This document shows, piece by piece, positions 1 through 6,362 of a DNA stretch of 9,830 bases. The stretch is from Betaproteobacteria bacterium (lineage in GTDB: Bacteria > Pseudomonadota > Gammaproteobacteria > Burkholderiales > SG8-41): the NCBI GenBank assembly GCA_029883965.1, contig JAOUIN010000073.1, positions 1 to 9,830 on the forward strand, read 5' to 3'. Within the stretch, counting starts at the first letter, position 1; the number at the start of each line of letters is the position of its first letter. Both the position numbers and the translations under genes were made by a program. Under the pieces are notes generated by a model. It worked only from the letters and a program-made list of their open reading frames with translations, was not told where the DNA came from and made no database searches.

Positions 1-2
1 AA

Positions 3-1352
3 ATGACGAGAAAATATTTCGGTACGGACGGCGTGCGCGGCACGGTCGGTGTTGCGCCGATCACACCGGATTTCGTGATGCGTCTCGGTTATGCCGCGGG
101 GCGGGTGCTTGCGCGCAAGGCAGCTGGCAGCGACCGGCCCGCGGTGCTGATCGGCAAGGACACGCGGGTATCGGGCTACATGCTGGAGTCTGCGCTGGAA
201 GCCGGTCTTTCTGCGGCAGGTGTCGATGTGCTTCTGGTGGGACCGATGCCGACGCCGGGCGTGGCCTACCTCACGCGGGCACTGCGGCTGTCGGCGGGCA
301 TAGTGATCAGTGCGTCTCACAACCCGCACCAGGACAACGGCATCAAGTTTTTCTCCGCGGCCGGCGCCAAGCTGGCGGATGCCACCGAATCTGCGATCGA
401 GGCCGCGCTGGAGCAGCCGGTGCGCTGCGCTGCGTCGGGGCGGCTGGGCAAAGCACGGCGTGTCGAGGATGCCGCGGGGCGCTACATCGAGTTTTGCAAA
501 AGTACGTTTCCGGCGAATCTGGATCTGCGCGGGCTGCGGATTGCACTCGATTGCGCCCATGGTGCCGCCTATCATATTGCCCCGCATGTGTTTCACGAAC
601 TCGGTGCGGACGTGGTCAGTACAGGTATTGCACCCGACGGGTTCAACATCAACAGGAATGCGGGCGCGACGCATCCTGAATCACTGCAGCGCTCGGTGCG
701 CCGCGCGAAAGCGGATATCGGCATTTCTCTCGATGGCGACGGCGATCGCCTGATCATGTGCGATGCGGGCGGGCGCATCTATGACGGCGATGAACTGCTG
801 TATGTGATTGCCGCGCACCGCAAGCGTACGCGCGCATTGCGCGGCGGCGTCGTCGGCACCCAGATGACCAATCTGGCGATGGCGCAGGCACTCAAAAGGC
901 TGAGAATACCGTTCGCACGCGCGCAGGTCGGCGACCGTTACGTGCTGGAAATGCTCCATGCGCGGAGCTGGAGCCTGGGCGGCGAGAATTCCGGCCACAT
1001 CGTCTGTCTCGACCGGCACACGACGGGTGACGGCATCGTGTCGGCGTTGCAGGTGCTGCATGCCTTGCTGGCGGCCAGGACCACGCTCGCCAAAGCGGTG
1101 GATTTCAAACTATATCCGCAAGTGCTGATCAATGTGCGGCTGGGCAGTGGTGCGGCGCGCAGTGTCGTGGCATCTGCCCCGGTGCAACAGGCGGTGGCAG
1201 CAGCGGAGCGCGCGCTGGGTGCGTCCGGGCGCGTATTGTTGCGGCCGTCCGGGACCGAGCCGGTGATCCGGGTCATGGTCGAGGGGCAGGCCAAGGCTCG
1301 TGTCAGACAACTTGCCGGCAGCATTGCAAAAGCCGTTGCAGCGGCGAGCTGA
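3..1352 (+). CDS. glmM: Phosphoglucosamine mutase GlmM
   Basis: Cytoplasmic enzyme that converts glucosamine-6-phosphate to glucosamine-1-phosphate, the step before UDP-GlcNAc for peptidoglycan and LPS. The 449-residue protein is full length for the family. It starts with the typical KYFGTDGVRG. The phosphoserine loop SASHNP has its catalytic Ser at residue 105, equivalent to E. coli Ser102. The metal loop DGDGDR is at 244-249 with D244, D246 and D248. The sugar loop GGENSGH is at 326-332 and the phosphate-binding loop RPSGTEP at 414-420. The ATG at base 3 matches family N-termini, but its ribosome binding site lies outside the window. In many betaproteobacteria glmM follows ftsH-folP and precedes pst genes; here an arsenic operon follows. 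No clear terminator is seen after the stop. Identification is secure. Confidence 0.98.
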   Translation: MTRKYFGTDGVRGTVGVAPITPDFVMRLGYAAGRVLARKAAGSDRPAVLIGKDTRVSGYMLESALEAGLSAAGVDVLLVGPMPTPGVAYLTRALRLSAGIVISASHNPHQDNGIKFFSAAGAKLADATESAIEAALEQPVRCAASGRLGKARRVEDAAGRYIEFCKSTFPANLDLRGLRIALDCAHGAAYHIAPHVFHELGADVVSTGIAPDGFNINRNAGATHPESLQRSVRRAKADIGISLDGDGDRLIMCDAGGRIYDGDELLYVIAAHRKRTRALRGGVVGTQMTNLAMAQALKRLRIPFARAQVGDRYVLEMLHARSWSLGGENSGHIVCLDRHTTGDGIVSALQVLHALLAARTTLAKAVDFKLYPQVLINVRLGSGAARSVVASAPVQQAVAAAERALGASGRVLLRPSGTEPVIRVMVEGQAKARVRQLAGSIAKAVAAAS

Positions 1353-1389
1353 ATTAATAACCTATTGATTTTAATGTAATAAAGTTTTG

Positions 1390-1418
1390 TTGACGCAAAT
1401 CTATCGTTTTCATATTAT
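1390..1418 (+). promoter_or_regulatory. ars operon sigma70-type promoter
   Basis: The -35 TTGACG (1390-1395), a 17-bp spacer and the -10 TATTAT (1413-1418) are close to the sigma70 consensus. Expected initiation 7-8 bases after the -10 falls on or beside the A of the arsR ATG at 1426. This suggests a leaderless arsR message, which fits the absence of a Shine-Dalgarno sequence. The -10 lies inside the palindrome described separately, so a bound repressor would block RNA polymerase. Confidence 0.8.
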
Positions 1419-1439
1419 TCGAAATATGAAAACGATAGA
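1400..1439. promoter_or_regulatory. Palindromic ArsR operator candidate
   Basis: A perfect inverted repeat has 17-bp arms TCTATCGTTTTCATATT (1400-1416) and its exact reverse complement (1423-1439), with a 6-bp centre ATTCGA. It covers part of the -35/-10 spacer, the whole -10, the probable start point and the first five codons of arsR. ArsR/SmtB repressors bind inverted repeats at or near their own promoters, so this is the natural operator for the adjacent ArsR. Assignment to this ArsR is inference from position and symmetry. Confidence 0.8.
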
Positions 1440-1767
1440 AGCTGTCACTGCACTCGGCGCGCTGGCGCATGAATCACGTCTGGGGGTATATCGGCTGCTG
1501 GTACAGGCCGGGCTGGAGGGGATGCCCGCGGGGGTCATCGCGGACAAACTGGGCTTGCCGCCGCCGACGCTGTCGTTTCACCTGAAGGAACTGAGCCGCG
1601 CCGGACTGGCGGAGTCGCGTCACGAAGGTCGTTACGTCATCTACTCGGCCAATTTCGGCAACGCGCTGCAATTGGTCAATTTTCTGACTGAGAACTGCTG
1701 CGGCGGACACTCGTGCCTGCCCGAGTGTGCGCCTGCAGCCGCAATCACTGAAGGAGCCAAAACATGA
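1426..1767 (+). CDS. arsR: ArsR-family arsenic-responsive repressor
   Basis: A 113-residue winged-helix ArsR/SmtB repressor that would bind the operator overlapping its own start and release DNA when arsenite binds. The N-terminal helix carries ALAHESRLGVYRLL (11-25), and the helix-turn-helix runs roughly from P34 to L61 with the recognition part PPTLSFHLKELSRAG. The E. coli ArsR metal site (CVCDLC in the DNA-binding helix) is absent. Instead there is a C-terminal cysteine cluster at C91, C92, C97 and C101. This resembles the Acidithiobacillus ferrooxidans ArsR type, which senses As(III) through a vicinal Cys pair plus a third Cys near the C-terminus. I chose the ATG at 1426. An in-frame TTG at 1387 would add 13 residues, but it lies upstream of the promoter -35. 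No ribosome binding site precedes 1426, consistent with leaderless translation. The stop overlaps the next start (ATGA). Confidence 0.95.
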   Translation: MKTIEAVTALGALAHESRLGVYRLLVQAGLEGMPAGVIADKLGLPPPTLSFHLKELSRAGLAESRHEGRYVIYSANFGNALQLVNFLTENCCGGHSCLPECAPAAAITEGAKT

Positions 1768-2234
1768 AACGGTTTCATATGCATATCGCCGTCGATGATC
1801 TTGACAAGAACGTGCGCTTTTATTCGGTGTTGTTCGGCGCCGAACCGGTCGTCCGCAAAACGGATTACGCCAAGTGGATGCTGGACGATCCGCGGGTGAA
1901 TTTCGCGATTTCCTCGCGCGGCATGAAGCCCGGTCTGGATCATGTGGGCATCCAGGTCGAGAATCCGACTGAACTCGCGGATATTCACGGCCGACTTGCG
2001 CGTGCCGACCAACAGATGCTGGAGCAGCAGGAGGTCAGCTGCTGTTACGCAAAATCCAACAAATACTGGGTGCAGGATCCGCAGGGTATCGCGTGGGAAG
2101 CCTATCAGAACCTCGGCGAAGTGCCGGTATTCGGTGATGGCGCACATTCCGTACAGGCGGAACAGGGGCCGCAGGCCGCCTGCTGCGCGCCGCCGCGCCA
2201 GACCGGCGAGTCTGAGGCGAAGGTCCACGTTTAA
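1764..2234 (+). CDS. arsI: ArsI/CadI-family VOC metalloenzyme
   Basis: A 156-residue vicinal-oxygen-chelate (glyoxalase/dioxygenase fold) protein of the ArsI/CadI heavy-metal resistance family. ArsI enzymes are Fe(II)-dependent C-As lyases that demethylate trivalent organoarsenicals; CadI relatives are metal-induced proteins of less certain activity. Candidate metal ligands are H5 (FHMHIAV), H60 (LDHVGIQV) and E112 (GIAWEAYQ). The vicinal pair C93-C94, which binds the arsenical in characterised ArsI, is present in VSCCYA. The DPQG turn before WE is typical. A short tail after about residue 120 holds a second Cys pair, C140-C141. The start overlaps the arsR stop by 4 bp and is preceded by AAGGAG (1751-1756) at good spacing, so it is co-transcribed with arsR. 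Family assignment is firm; true C-As lyase activity is inference. Confidence 0.88.
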   Translation: MKRFHMHIAVDDLDKNVRFYSVLFGAEPVVRKTDYAKWMLDDPRVNFAISSRGMKPGLDHVGIQVENPTELADIHGRLARADQQMLEQQEVSCCYAKSNKYWVQDPQGIAWEAYQNLGEVPVFGDGAHSVQAEQGPQAACCAPPRQTGESEAKVHV

Positions 2235-2277
2235 AGAAAATCGAGCCGTATCCATCGGCAAATCAGGGAGCATTTGC

Positions 2278-2796
2278 ATGACAGACGAAAAAATCTATAA
2301 CGTGCTGTTCCTGTGTACCGGAAACTCAGCGCGCAGCATCCTCGCGGAAGCCATGCTCAATCACCAGGGCAAGGGATGTTTTCGCGCCTGGAGCGCCGGG
2401 AGTTATCCCAAGGGCGAGGTGCATCCGCTCGCGCTCGAACTGCTCGAGAAAAACCGTTTGCCGGTTGACGGCCTGCGCAGCAAGAGCTGGGAGGAATTCG
2501 CGCGCCCTGGCGCTCCGCAACTCGATTTCGTGTTTACCGTCTGCGACAACGCCGCCGGTGAGGTGTGCCCCGTGTGGCCAGGCCGGCCGATTAGTGCGCA
2601 TTGGGGCATCCCGGATCCGGCCGCGGTGGAGGGCGCGGATGAAGAAAGGCGCAGAGCCTTTTTCATCGCATACCGCCAATTGAGCAACCGCTTGTCGACG
2701 TTTGTTAATTTGCCGTTGAGCAATCTCGATAAGCTTTCGTTGAAGAGCAAACTCGACGAGATCGGTAAAACCGGCGAACGCACCGAAACCGCATGA
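2278..2796 (+). CDS. arsC: Arsenate reductase ArsC (LMW phosphatase type)
   Basis: Cytoplasmic enzyme reducing arsenate to arsenite for export. The 172-residue protein has the low-molecular-weight tyrosine-phosphatase P-loop LCTGNSARS (C13-X5-R19). The catalytic Asp is probably D113 in GIPDPA. Two further cysteines, C89 and C97 (TVCDNAAGEVCP), sit where thioredoxin-coupled ArsC enzymes carry their redox relay (C10/C82/C89 in the S. aureus and B. subtilis type). It is therefore assigned to the LMW-PTPase class and not the glutaredoxin-linked E. coli plasmid class. The ATG at 2278 is chosen because AGGGAG (2265-2270) lies 7 bases upstream and the protein then starts just before the conserved YNVLFLC strand; the frame stays open upstream only as a shadow of the previous gene. 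It follows the ArsI-like gene after 43 bp and overlaps acr3 by ATGA. The electron donor is inferred. Confidence 0.95.
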   Translation: MTDEKIYNVLFLCTGNSARSILAEAMLNHQGKGCFRAWSAGSYPKGEVHPLALELLEKNRLPVDGLRSKSWEEFARPGAPQLDFVFTVCDNAAGEVCPVWPGRPISAHWGIPDPAAVEGADEERRRAFFIAYRQLSNRLSTFVNLPLSNLDKLSLKSKLDEIGKTGERTETA

Positions 2797-3869
2797 GCAC
2801 GGCCGTTGCGCAAACACCGGCGAGAGTGCCGGGCATGAGCCTGTTCGAGCGTTGGCTGACGCTGTGGGTGTTCCTGTGCATTGTCGCCGGCGTGCTGCTG
2901 GGGCAGACTTTCCCGGCGCTGTTCCAGGCCATTGGTCGCATGGAATATGCGCGGGTAAATCTGCCGGTCGGCGCGCTGATCTGGGTGATGATAGTGCCCA
3001 TGCTGCTCCGGATCGACTTCGGTGCGCTGGGGCAGGTGCGTGCGCACTGGCGGGGCATCGGCGTCACGCTGTTCGTCAATTGGGCGGTGAAGCCGTTTTC
3101 GATGGCGCTGCTCGGCTGGCTGTTCATACGCCATCTGTTTGCGCCCCTGCTGCCGGCGGAACAGCTCGACAGCTACATTGCGGGACTGATCCTGCTTGCC
3201 GCGGCGCCGTGTACGGCGATGGTGTTCGTGTGGAGCCGGCTGACCGGGGGTGATCCGTATTTCACGCTGTCCCAGGTGGCGCTGAATGACGTGATCATGG
3301 TGCTGGCTTTTGCACCGATCGTCGCGCTGCTGCTCGGCGTGGCCTCCATCAGCGTGCCGTGGGACACGTTGCTGACCTCGGTGGTGCTCTACATCGCGGT
3401 GCCGCTGGCGATTGCACAGTTGTGGCGCCGGCATGTGCTGGCTGCAGGCGGGCGGGGCGCACTCGACGCGCTGCTGGCCGCTTTGCAGCCATGGTCGGTA
3501 ATCGCGCTGCTGGCAACCCTGGTGCTGCTGTTCGCGTTCCAGGGCAATGCAATCATCGAACAACCGCTGGTGATCGCCCTGCTTGCAGTGCCGATCCTGA
3601 TCCAGGTGCTGTTCAACTCCGGACTGGCGTACTGGCTGAACCGCCGTCTGGGAGAAAAACACAGCGTCGCCTGCCCTTCGGCGTTAATCGGCGCTTCGAA
3701 TTTTTTCGAGCTTGCGGTTGCCGCCGCGATCAGCCTGTTCGGTTTTGAGTCAGGCGCCGCGCTGGCTACCGTGGTCGGCGTGCTGATCGAAGTGCCGGTG
3801 ATGCTGCTGGTGGTCAAGGTCGTCAATGGCAGTCGCGGCTGGTACGAGGCGGGCGACCGCACCAGCTAA
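2793..3869 (+). CDS. acr3: Acr3-family arsenite efflux transporter
   Basis: Inner-membrane arsenite exporter of the bile/arsenite/riboflavin transporter superfamily, often labelled arsB although unrelated to E. coli ArsB. The 358 residues match the usual length and are strongly hydrophobic, consistent with about ten membrane segments. Hallmarks are LAAAPCTAMVFVWS with the conserved functional Cys at residue 140, the loop LIGASNFFELAVA (298-310), and GVLIEVPVMLLV with the conserved Glu at 333. The N-terminal MSLFERWLTLWVFLCIVAGVLLG is typical. The ATG overlaps the arsC stop by 4 bp and has no strong ribosome binding site of its own, suggesting translational coupling to arsC. It is the last intact gene of the ars operon; a decayed aquaporin gene follows immediately. 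Confidence 0.96.
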   Translation: MSTAVAQTPARVPGMSLFERWLTLWVFLCIVAGVLLGQTFPALFQAIGRMEYARVNLPVGALIWVMIVPMLLRIDFGALGQVRAHWRGIGVTLFVNWAVKPFSMALLGWLFIRHLFAPLLPAEQLDSYIAGLILLAAAPCTAMVFVWSRLTGGDPYFTLSQVALNDVIMVLAFAPIVALLLGVASISVPWDTLLTSVVLYIAVPLAIAQLWRRHVLAAGGRGALDALLAALQPWSVIALLATLVLLFAFQGNAIIEQPLVIALLAVPILIQVLFNSGLAYWLNRRLGEKHSVACPSALIGASNFFELAVAAAISLFGFESGAALATVVGVLIEVPVMLLVVKVVNGSRGWYEAGDRTS

Positions 3870-3870
3870 A

Positions 3871-4060
3871 TTTGCGGCCGGTGCCGCCCCGGGCACAGGA
3901 CTTCCGCCGGGGACGGACGTCGGTTCCGGCATCATGGGCGAGCGGCTGGAGGTGGCGACGTCTCGATTGCATTGCTTGCCAATGCAACGGGAGCCATGCT
4001 GATCGTCCTCATGCTGCCTTCGGATCCGTATCCGGCAAGCATTTCAATCCGGCGGTGACG
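3871..4060 (+). pseudogene. Truncated, frameshifted aquaporin (MIP family) remnant
   Basis: Translating three successive frames recovers a recognisable N-terminal MIP-channel segment. Bases 3922-3948 give GSGIMGERL. After a one-base shift, 3951-4016 give GGDVSIALLANATGAMLIVLML. After a second one-base shift, 4019-4060 give FGSVSGKHFNPAVT, containing the first NPA pore motif. Together they match the order found in bacterial aquaporins, especially those encoded in ars operons after acr3. Upstream, 3872-3921 is only weakly alignable (AA.A.GTGL) and no start codon fits. Everything after the first NPA, which is most of the channel including the second NPA motif, is missing; about 40 bp later the pst Pho box begins. 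The intact gene would have encoded a channel for arsenite or small organoarsenicals, or a glycerol-type facilitator. The family call rests on my reading of the motifs, not a search. Confidence 0.85.
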
Positions 4061-4099
4061 CGGCACGCTCACTTCCTTTTTTTCGTATTGATGTCTTCA

Positions 4100-4133
4100 A
4101 TGTCATAAAGCTGTAACAGGTCATGGCTAACAT
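4100..4133 (+). promoter_or_regulatory. Pho box and -10 of the pst operon
   Basis: ATGTCATAAAGCTGTAAC (4100-4117) matches the PhoB-binding Pho box (two TGTCATA-like 7-mers, TGTCATA and TGTAACA, starting 11 bases apart) at about 15 of 18 positions. A possible -10, TAACAT (4128-4133), starts 11 bases after the box, as in PhoB-activated promoters where the box replaces the -35. Transcription would start near 4140, leaving a leader of about 45-50 bases before pstS. This predicts induction of the pst genes by phosphate starvation through PhoB-PhoR, which are not in this window. Confidence 0.8.
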
Positions 4134-4173
4134 GAGCGGGTCACTCAGCAAGCGACTTCGCGATTTTGCAAAA

Positions 4174-4179
4174 AAGGAG
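4174..4179 (+). promoter_or_regulatory. pstS ribosome binding site
   Basis: AAGGAG lies only 2 bases before the ATG at 4182 but 8 bases before the in-frame ATG at 4188. Spacing therefore favours initiation at 4188, giving MKIFNKF. Confidence 0.75.
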
Positions 4180-4187
4180 CCATGAAG

Positions 4188-5234
4188 ATGAAAATATTCA
4201 ATAAATTCAATGTATTAGCGGCCGCTTCTGCGATTGTGCTGGCAGTTCCGGCAACCGCAGCCGACATCACCGGCGCGGGCGCCTCGTTCCCGGCGCCGAT
4301 CTACGCGAAATGGGCGGATGCGTATAACAAGGCTACAAGTAACCGGCTGAACTACCAGTCCATCGGTTCCGGCGGCGGTATCAAGCAGATTACCGCCAAG
4401 ACCGTGGATTTCGGCGCATCGGACATGCCGCTGAAACCGGCGGATCTGGACAAGGAGGGCATGATCCAGTTCCCGACAGTGATCGGCGGCGTGGTGCCGG
4501 TGGTGAATCTGCCGGGCATCAAGCCGGGCGAAATCAAGTTGAGCGGTGAACTGCTCGGCGATATCTATCTGGGCAAGGTCAAGAAATGGAATGATGCGGC
4601 GATAGTAGCGCTGAATCCGGGCTTGAAACTGCCGGATCAGGCCATTGCCGTAGTGCGTCGTGCCGATGGCTCCGGAACCACCTTCCTGTTCACCAACTAC
4701 CTGTCCAAGGTGAATGCCGAGTGGAAACAGAAAGTCGGCGAGGGCACCGCGGTGCAATGGCCGCTGGGGCTGGGCGGAAAAGGCAATGAAGGTGTATCCG
4801 CTTTCGTGCAGCGTGTTGCAGGCGCAATCGGTTATGTCGAATACGCTTACGCCAAGCAGAACAAGCTGACGCATGCGCAAATGCAGAATGCCAGCAAGGT
4901 GTTCGTGCAACCGAGCGAAGAGGCTTTCAAGGCGGCTGCTGCGGGCGCGGAATGGACCAAGACCGCGTTCTACGAAATCCTGACCAACCAGCCGGGCAAG
5001 GACTCATGGCCGATCACCGGTGCCACCTTCATCCTGATGCACAAAAAGCAGGACAAGTCGGGGCAGGCCGTCGAAGCGCTGAAGTTTTTCGACTGGTCAT
5101 ACAAGAACGGGGACAAGCTGGCGAGCGAACTTGAATACGTGCCGTTGCCAGACAGCCTGGTCAAGCTGATCGACACATCGTGGAGCGCAAACATCAAGGA
5201 CGGTGCGGGCAAGGCGCTCTGGCCTGCGAAATAA
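4188..5234 (+). CDS. pstS: Periplasmic phosphate-binding protein PstS
   Basis: Substrate-binding component of the high-affinity PstSCAB phosphate ABC importer, acting in the periplasm. The 348-residue precursor has a Sec signal peptide: basic MKIFNKF, a hydrophobic stretch to about residue 20, and probable cleavage after ATA near residue 24 before ADITGAG. Phosphate-site segments are visible: GAGASFPAPIY (29-39), SIGSGGGI (58-65), DFGASDMPL (74-82) and RRADGSGTTFLF (157-168). These correspond to the Ser, Asp, Arg and SGT contacts of E. coli PstS. The start at 4188 is chosen over 4182 from ribosome-binding-site spacing; the difference is two residues. It is the first gene of the operon, behind a Pho box, and is followed by a terminator-like hairpin before pstC. 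It could also bind arsenate weakly, as phosphate-binding proteins do, though Pst systems usually discriminate well. Confidence 0.97.
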   Translation: MKIFNKFNVLAAASAIVLAVPATAADITGAGASFPAPIYAKWADAYNKATSNRLNYQSIGSGGGIKQITAKTVDFGASDMPLKPADLDKEGMIQFPTVIGGVVPVVNLPGIKPGEIKLSGELLGDIYLGKVKKWNDAAIVALNPGLKLPDQAIAVVRRADGSGTTFLFTNYLSKVNAEWKQKVGEGTAVQWPLGLGGKGNEGVSAFVQRVAGAIGYVEYAYAKQNKLTHAQMQNASKVFVQPSEEAFKAAAAGAEWTKTAFYEILTNQPGKDSWPITGATFILMHKKQDKSGQAVEALKFFDWSYKNGDKLASELEYVPLPDSLVKLIDTSWSANIKDGAGKALWPAK

Positions 5235-5255
5235 GCAATACGCTGTAGTTTTTCC

Positions 5256-5293
5256 AGGCGGCGCTGAAGGAATCAGTCAGCGCCGCCTTTTTT
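5256..5293 (+). terminator. Terminator-like hairpin between pstS and pstC
   Basis: Perfect 12-bp arms AGGCGGCGCTGA (5256-5267) and TCAGCGCCGCCT (5277-5288), a 9-base loop, then a run of six T (5288-5293). This has the form of a rho-independent terminator. Because pstC lies only 22 bases downstream and has no visible promoter of its own, it probably terminates part of the transcripts or protects the pstS 3' end, so that PstS is made in excess of the membrane components. Confidence 0.85.
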
Positions 5294-5314
5294 AAGGCCG
5301 CCAAAAGGAATATC

Positions 5315-6352
5315 ATGGAAATCACAGCCGCGAGCCCAGCAGTTCCTGTTTCCGTGACGACCGATAACACAGCAACTCCAACAAAAAGTCGAATGCCCGG
5401 CCCCGGCTCCGTCCGCAAAGGCGGACGCTTCGGCGATGTGCTGTTTTTCAATCTGACCCGTACGTTCGCGGTTTTCACGCTGTTGATGCTGGCCGGCATC
5501 ATCGTTTCATTGTTTGTCAGCTCCTGGCCTTCGATCGAAAAATTCGGACTGTCGTTTCTGTGGACATCGGAGTGGAATCCGCCGATGGACCGCTTTGGTG
5601 CATTGATTCCCATCTACGGCACTCTGGTGACTTCGGTGATCGCGCTGGTCATCGCGGTTCCGGTGAGTTTCGGCATCGCGGTGTTTCTGACGGAACTCTC
5701 ACCGCTGTGGTTGCGCCGACCGCTGGGGACCGCAATCGAATTGCTCGCTGCGATTCCCAGCATCGTGTATGGCATGTGGGGACTGCTGGTATTCGCGCCG
5801 CTGTTCGGGCAGTACGTGCAGCCGTTCCTGCAGGCCACTTTGGGGAACATCCCCGGTATCGGGGCGTTGTTCAGCGGGCCGCCGATCGGCATCGGCCTGC
5901 TCTGCGCCGGAATCATACTGGCGATCATGATCATTCCGTTCATTGCTTCGGTCATGCGCGACGTGTTCGAGGTAACGCCGCCGTTGCTGAAGGAATCCGC
6001 GTTCGGACTGGGGGCGACGACATGGGAGGTGGTGTGGAAAGTGGTGCTGCCATACACCAAGGTCGGCGTGGTCGGCGGCATCATGCTGGGCCTCGGGCGC
6101 GCGCTGGGCGAGACCATGGCGGTCACGTTCGTCATCGGCAACACCAATTTCCTGAGTGATGTTTCGCTGTTTTCGCCCGGCAACAGCATCACCTCTGCGC
6201 TGGCCAACGAGTTCCAGGAGGCCGGTTCGGGACTGCACTCGGCAGCGCTGATCGAACTCGGGCTGATCCTGTTCCTGATCACGTTCATTGTGCTGGCTGC
6301 ATCGAAAGTGCTGCTGCTGAAACTCGCGGTGCATGAAGGTGCGAAGACCTGA
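5315..6352 (+). CDS. pstC: Phosphate ABC transporter permease PstC
   Basis: One of the two inner-membrane channel subunits of PstSCAB. The 345 residues are longer than the roughly 320 typical of E. coli PstC because of a polar N-terminal tail of about 45 residues rich in Ala, Pro, Thr and Ser; membrane segments begin near residue 49. The permease loop that contacts the ATPase is visible as VTPPLLKESAFGLGATTWEV (220-239). It is followed by LGRALGETMAV with R262 and E265, matching the Arg/Glu pair important for transport in E. coli PstC (R237/E240). The ATG at 5315 is preceded by AAGGAA (5305-5310) at 4-base spacing. It follows the hairpin after pstS and lies 10 bp before pstA. Confidence 0.97.
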   Translation: MEITAASPAVPVSVTTDNTATPTKSRMPGPGSVRKGGRFGDVLFFNLTRTFAVFTLLMLAGIIVSLFVSSWPSIEKFGLSFLWTSEWNPPMDRFGALIPIYGTLVTSVIALVIAVPVSFGIAVFLTELSPLWLRRPLGTAIELLAAIPSIVYGMWGLLVFAPLFGQYVQPFLQATLGNIPGIGALFSGPPIGIGLLCAGIILAIMIIPFIASVMRDVFEVTPPLLKESAFGLGATTWEVVWKVVLPYTKVGVVGGIMLGLGRALGETMAVTFVIGNTNFLSDVSLFSPGNSITSALANEFQEAGSGLHSAALIELGLILFLITFIVLAASKVLLLKLAVHEGAKT

Positions 6353-6362
6353 GGGCACAGTG

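Noticed and set aside
1387..1425. Upstream TTG start for ArsR adding 13 residues
   Set aside because: It lies before the promoter -35 and would translate through the promoter and operator; the extra residues are not part of known ArsR N-termini.
1942..2277. Upstream extension of the arsC frame
   Set aside because: It overlaps the ArsI-like gene in another frame; the good ribosome binding site and conserved N-terminus place the start at 2278.
2403..3662. A 419-codon open frame on the minus strand opposite arsC and acr3
   Set aside because: It is rich in Gln, His and Arg with no recognisable domain, and it lies wholly antisense to two clearly identified genes. Such frames arise in GC-rich DNA opposite real genes.
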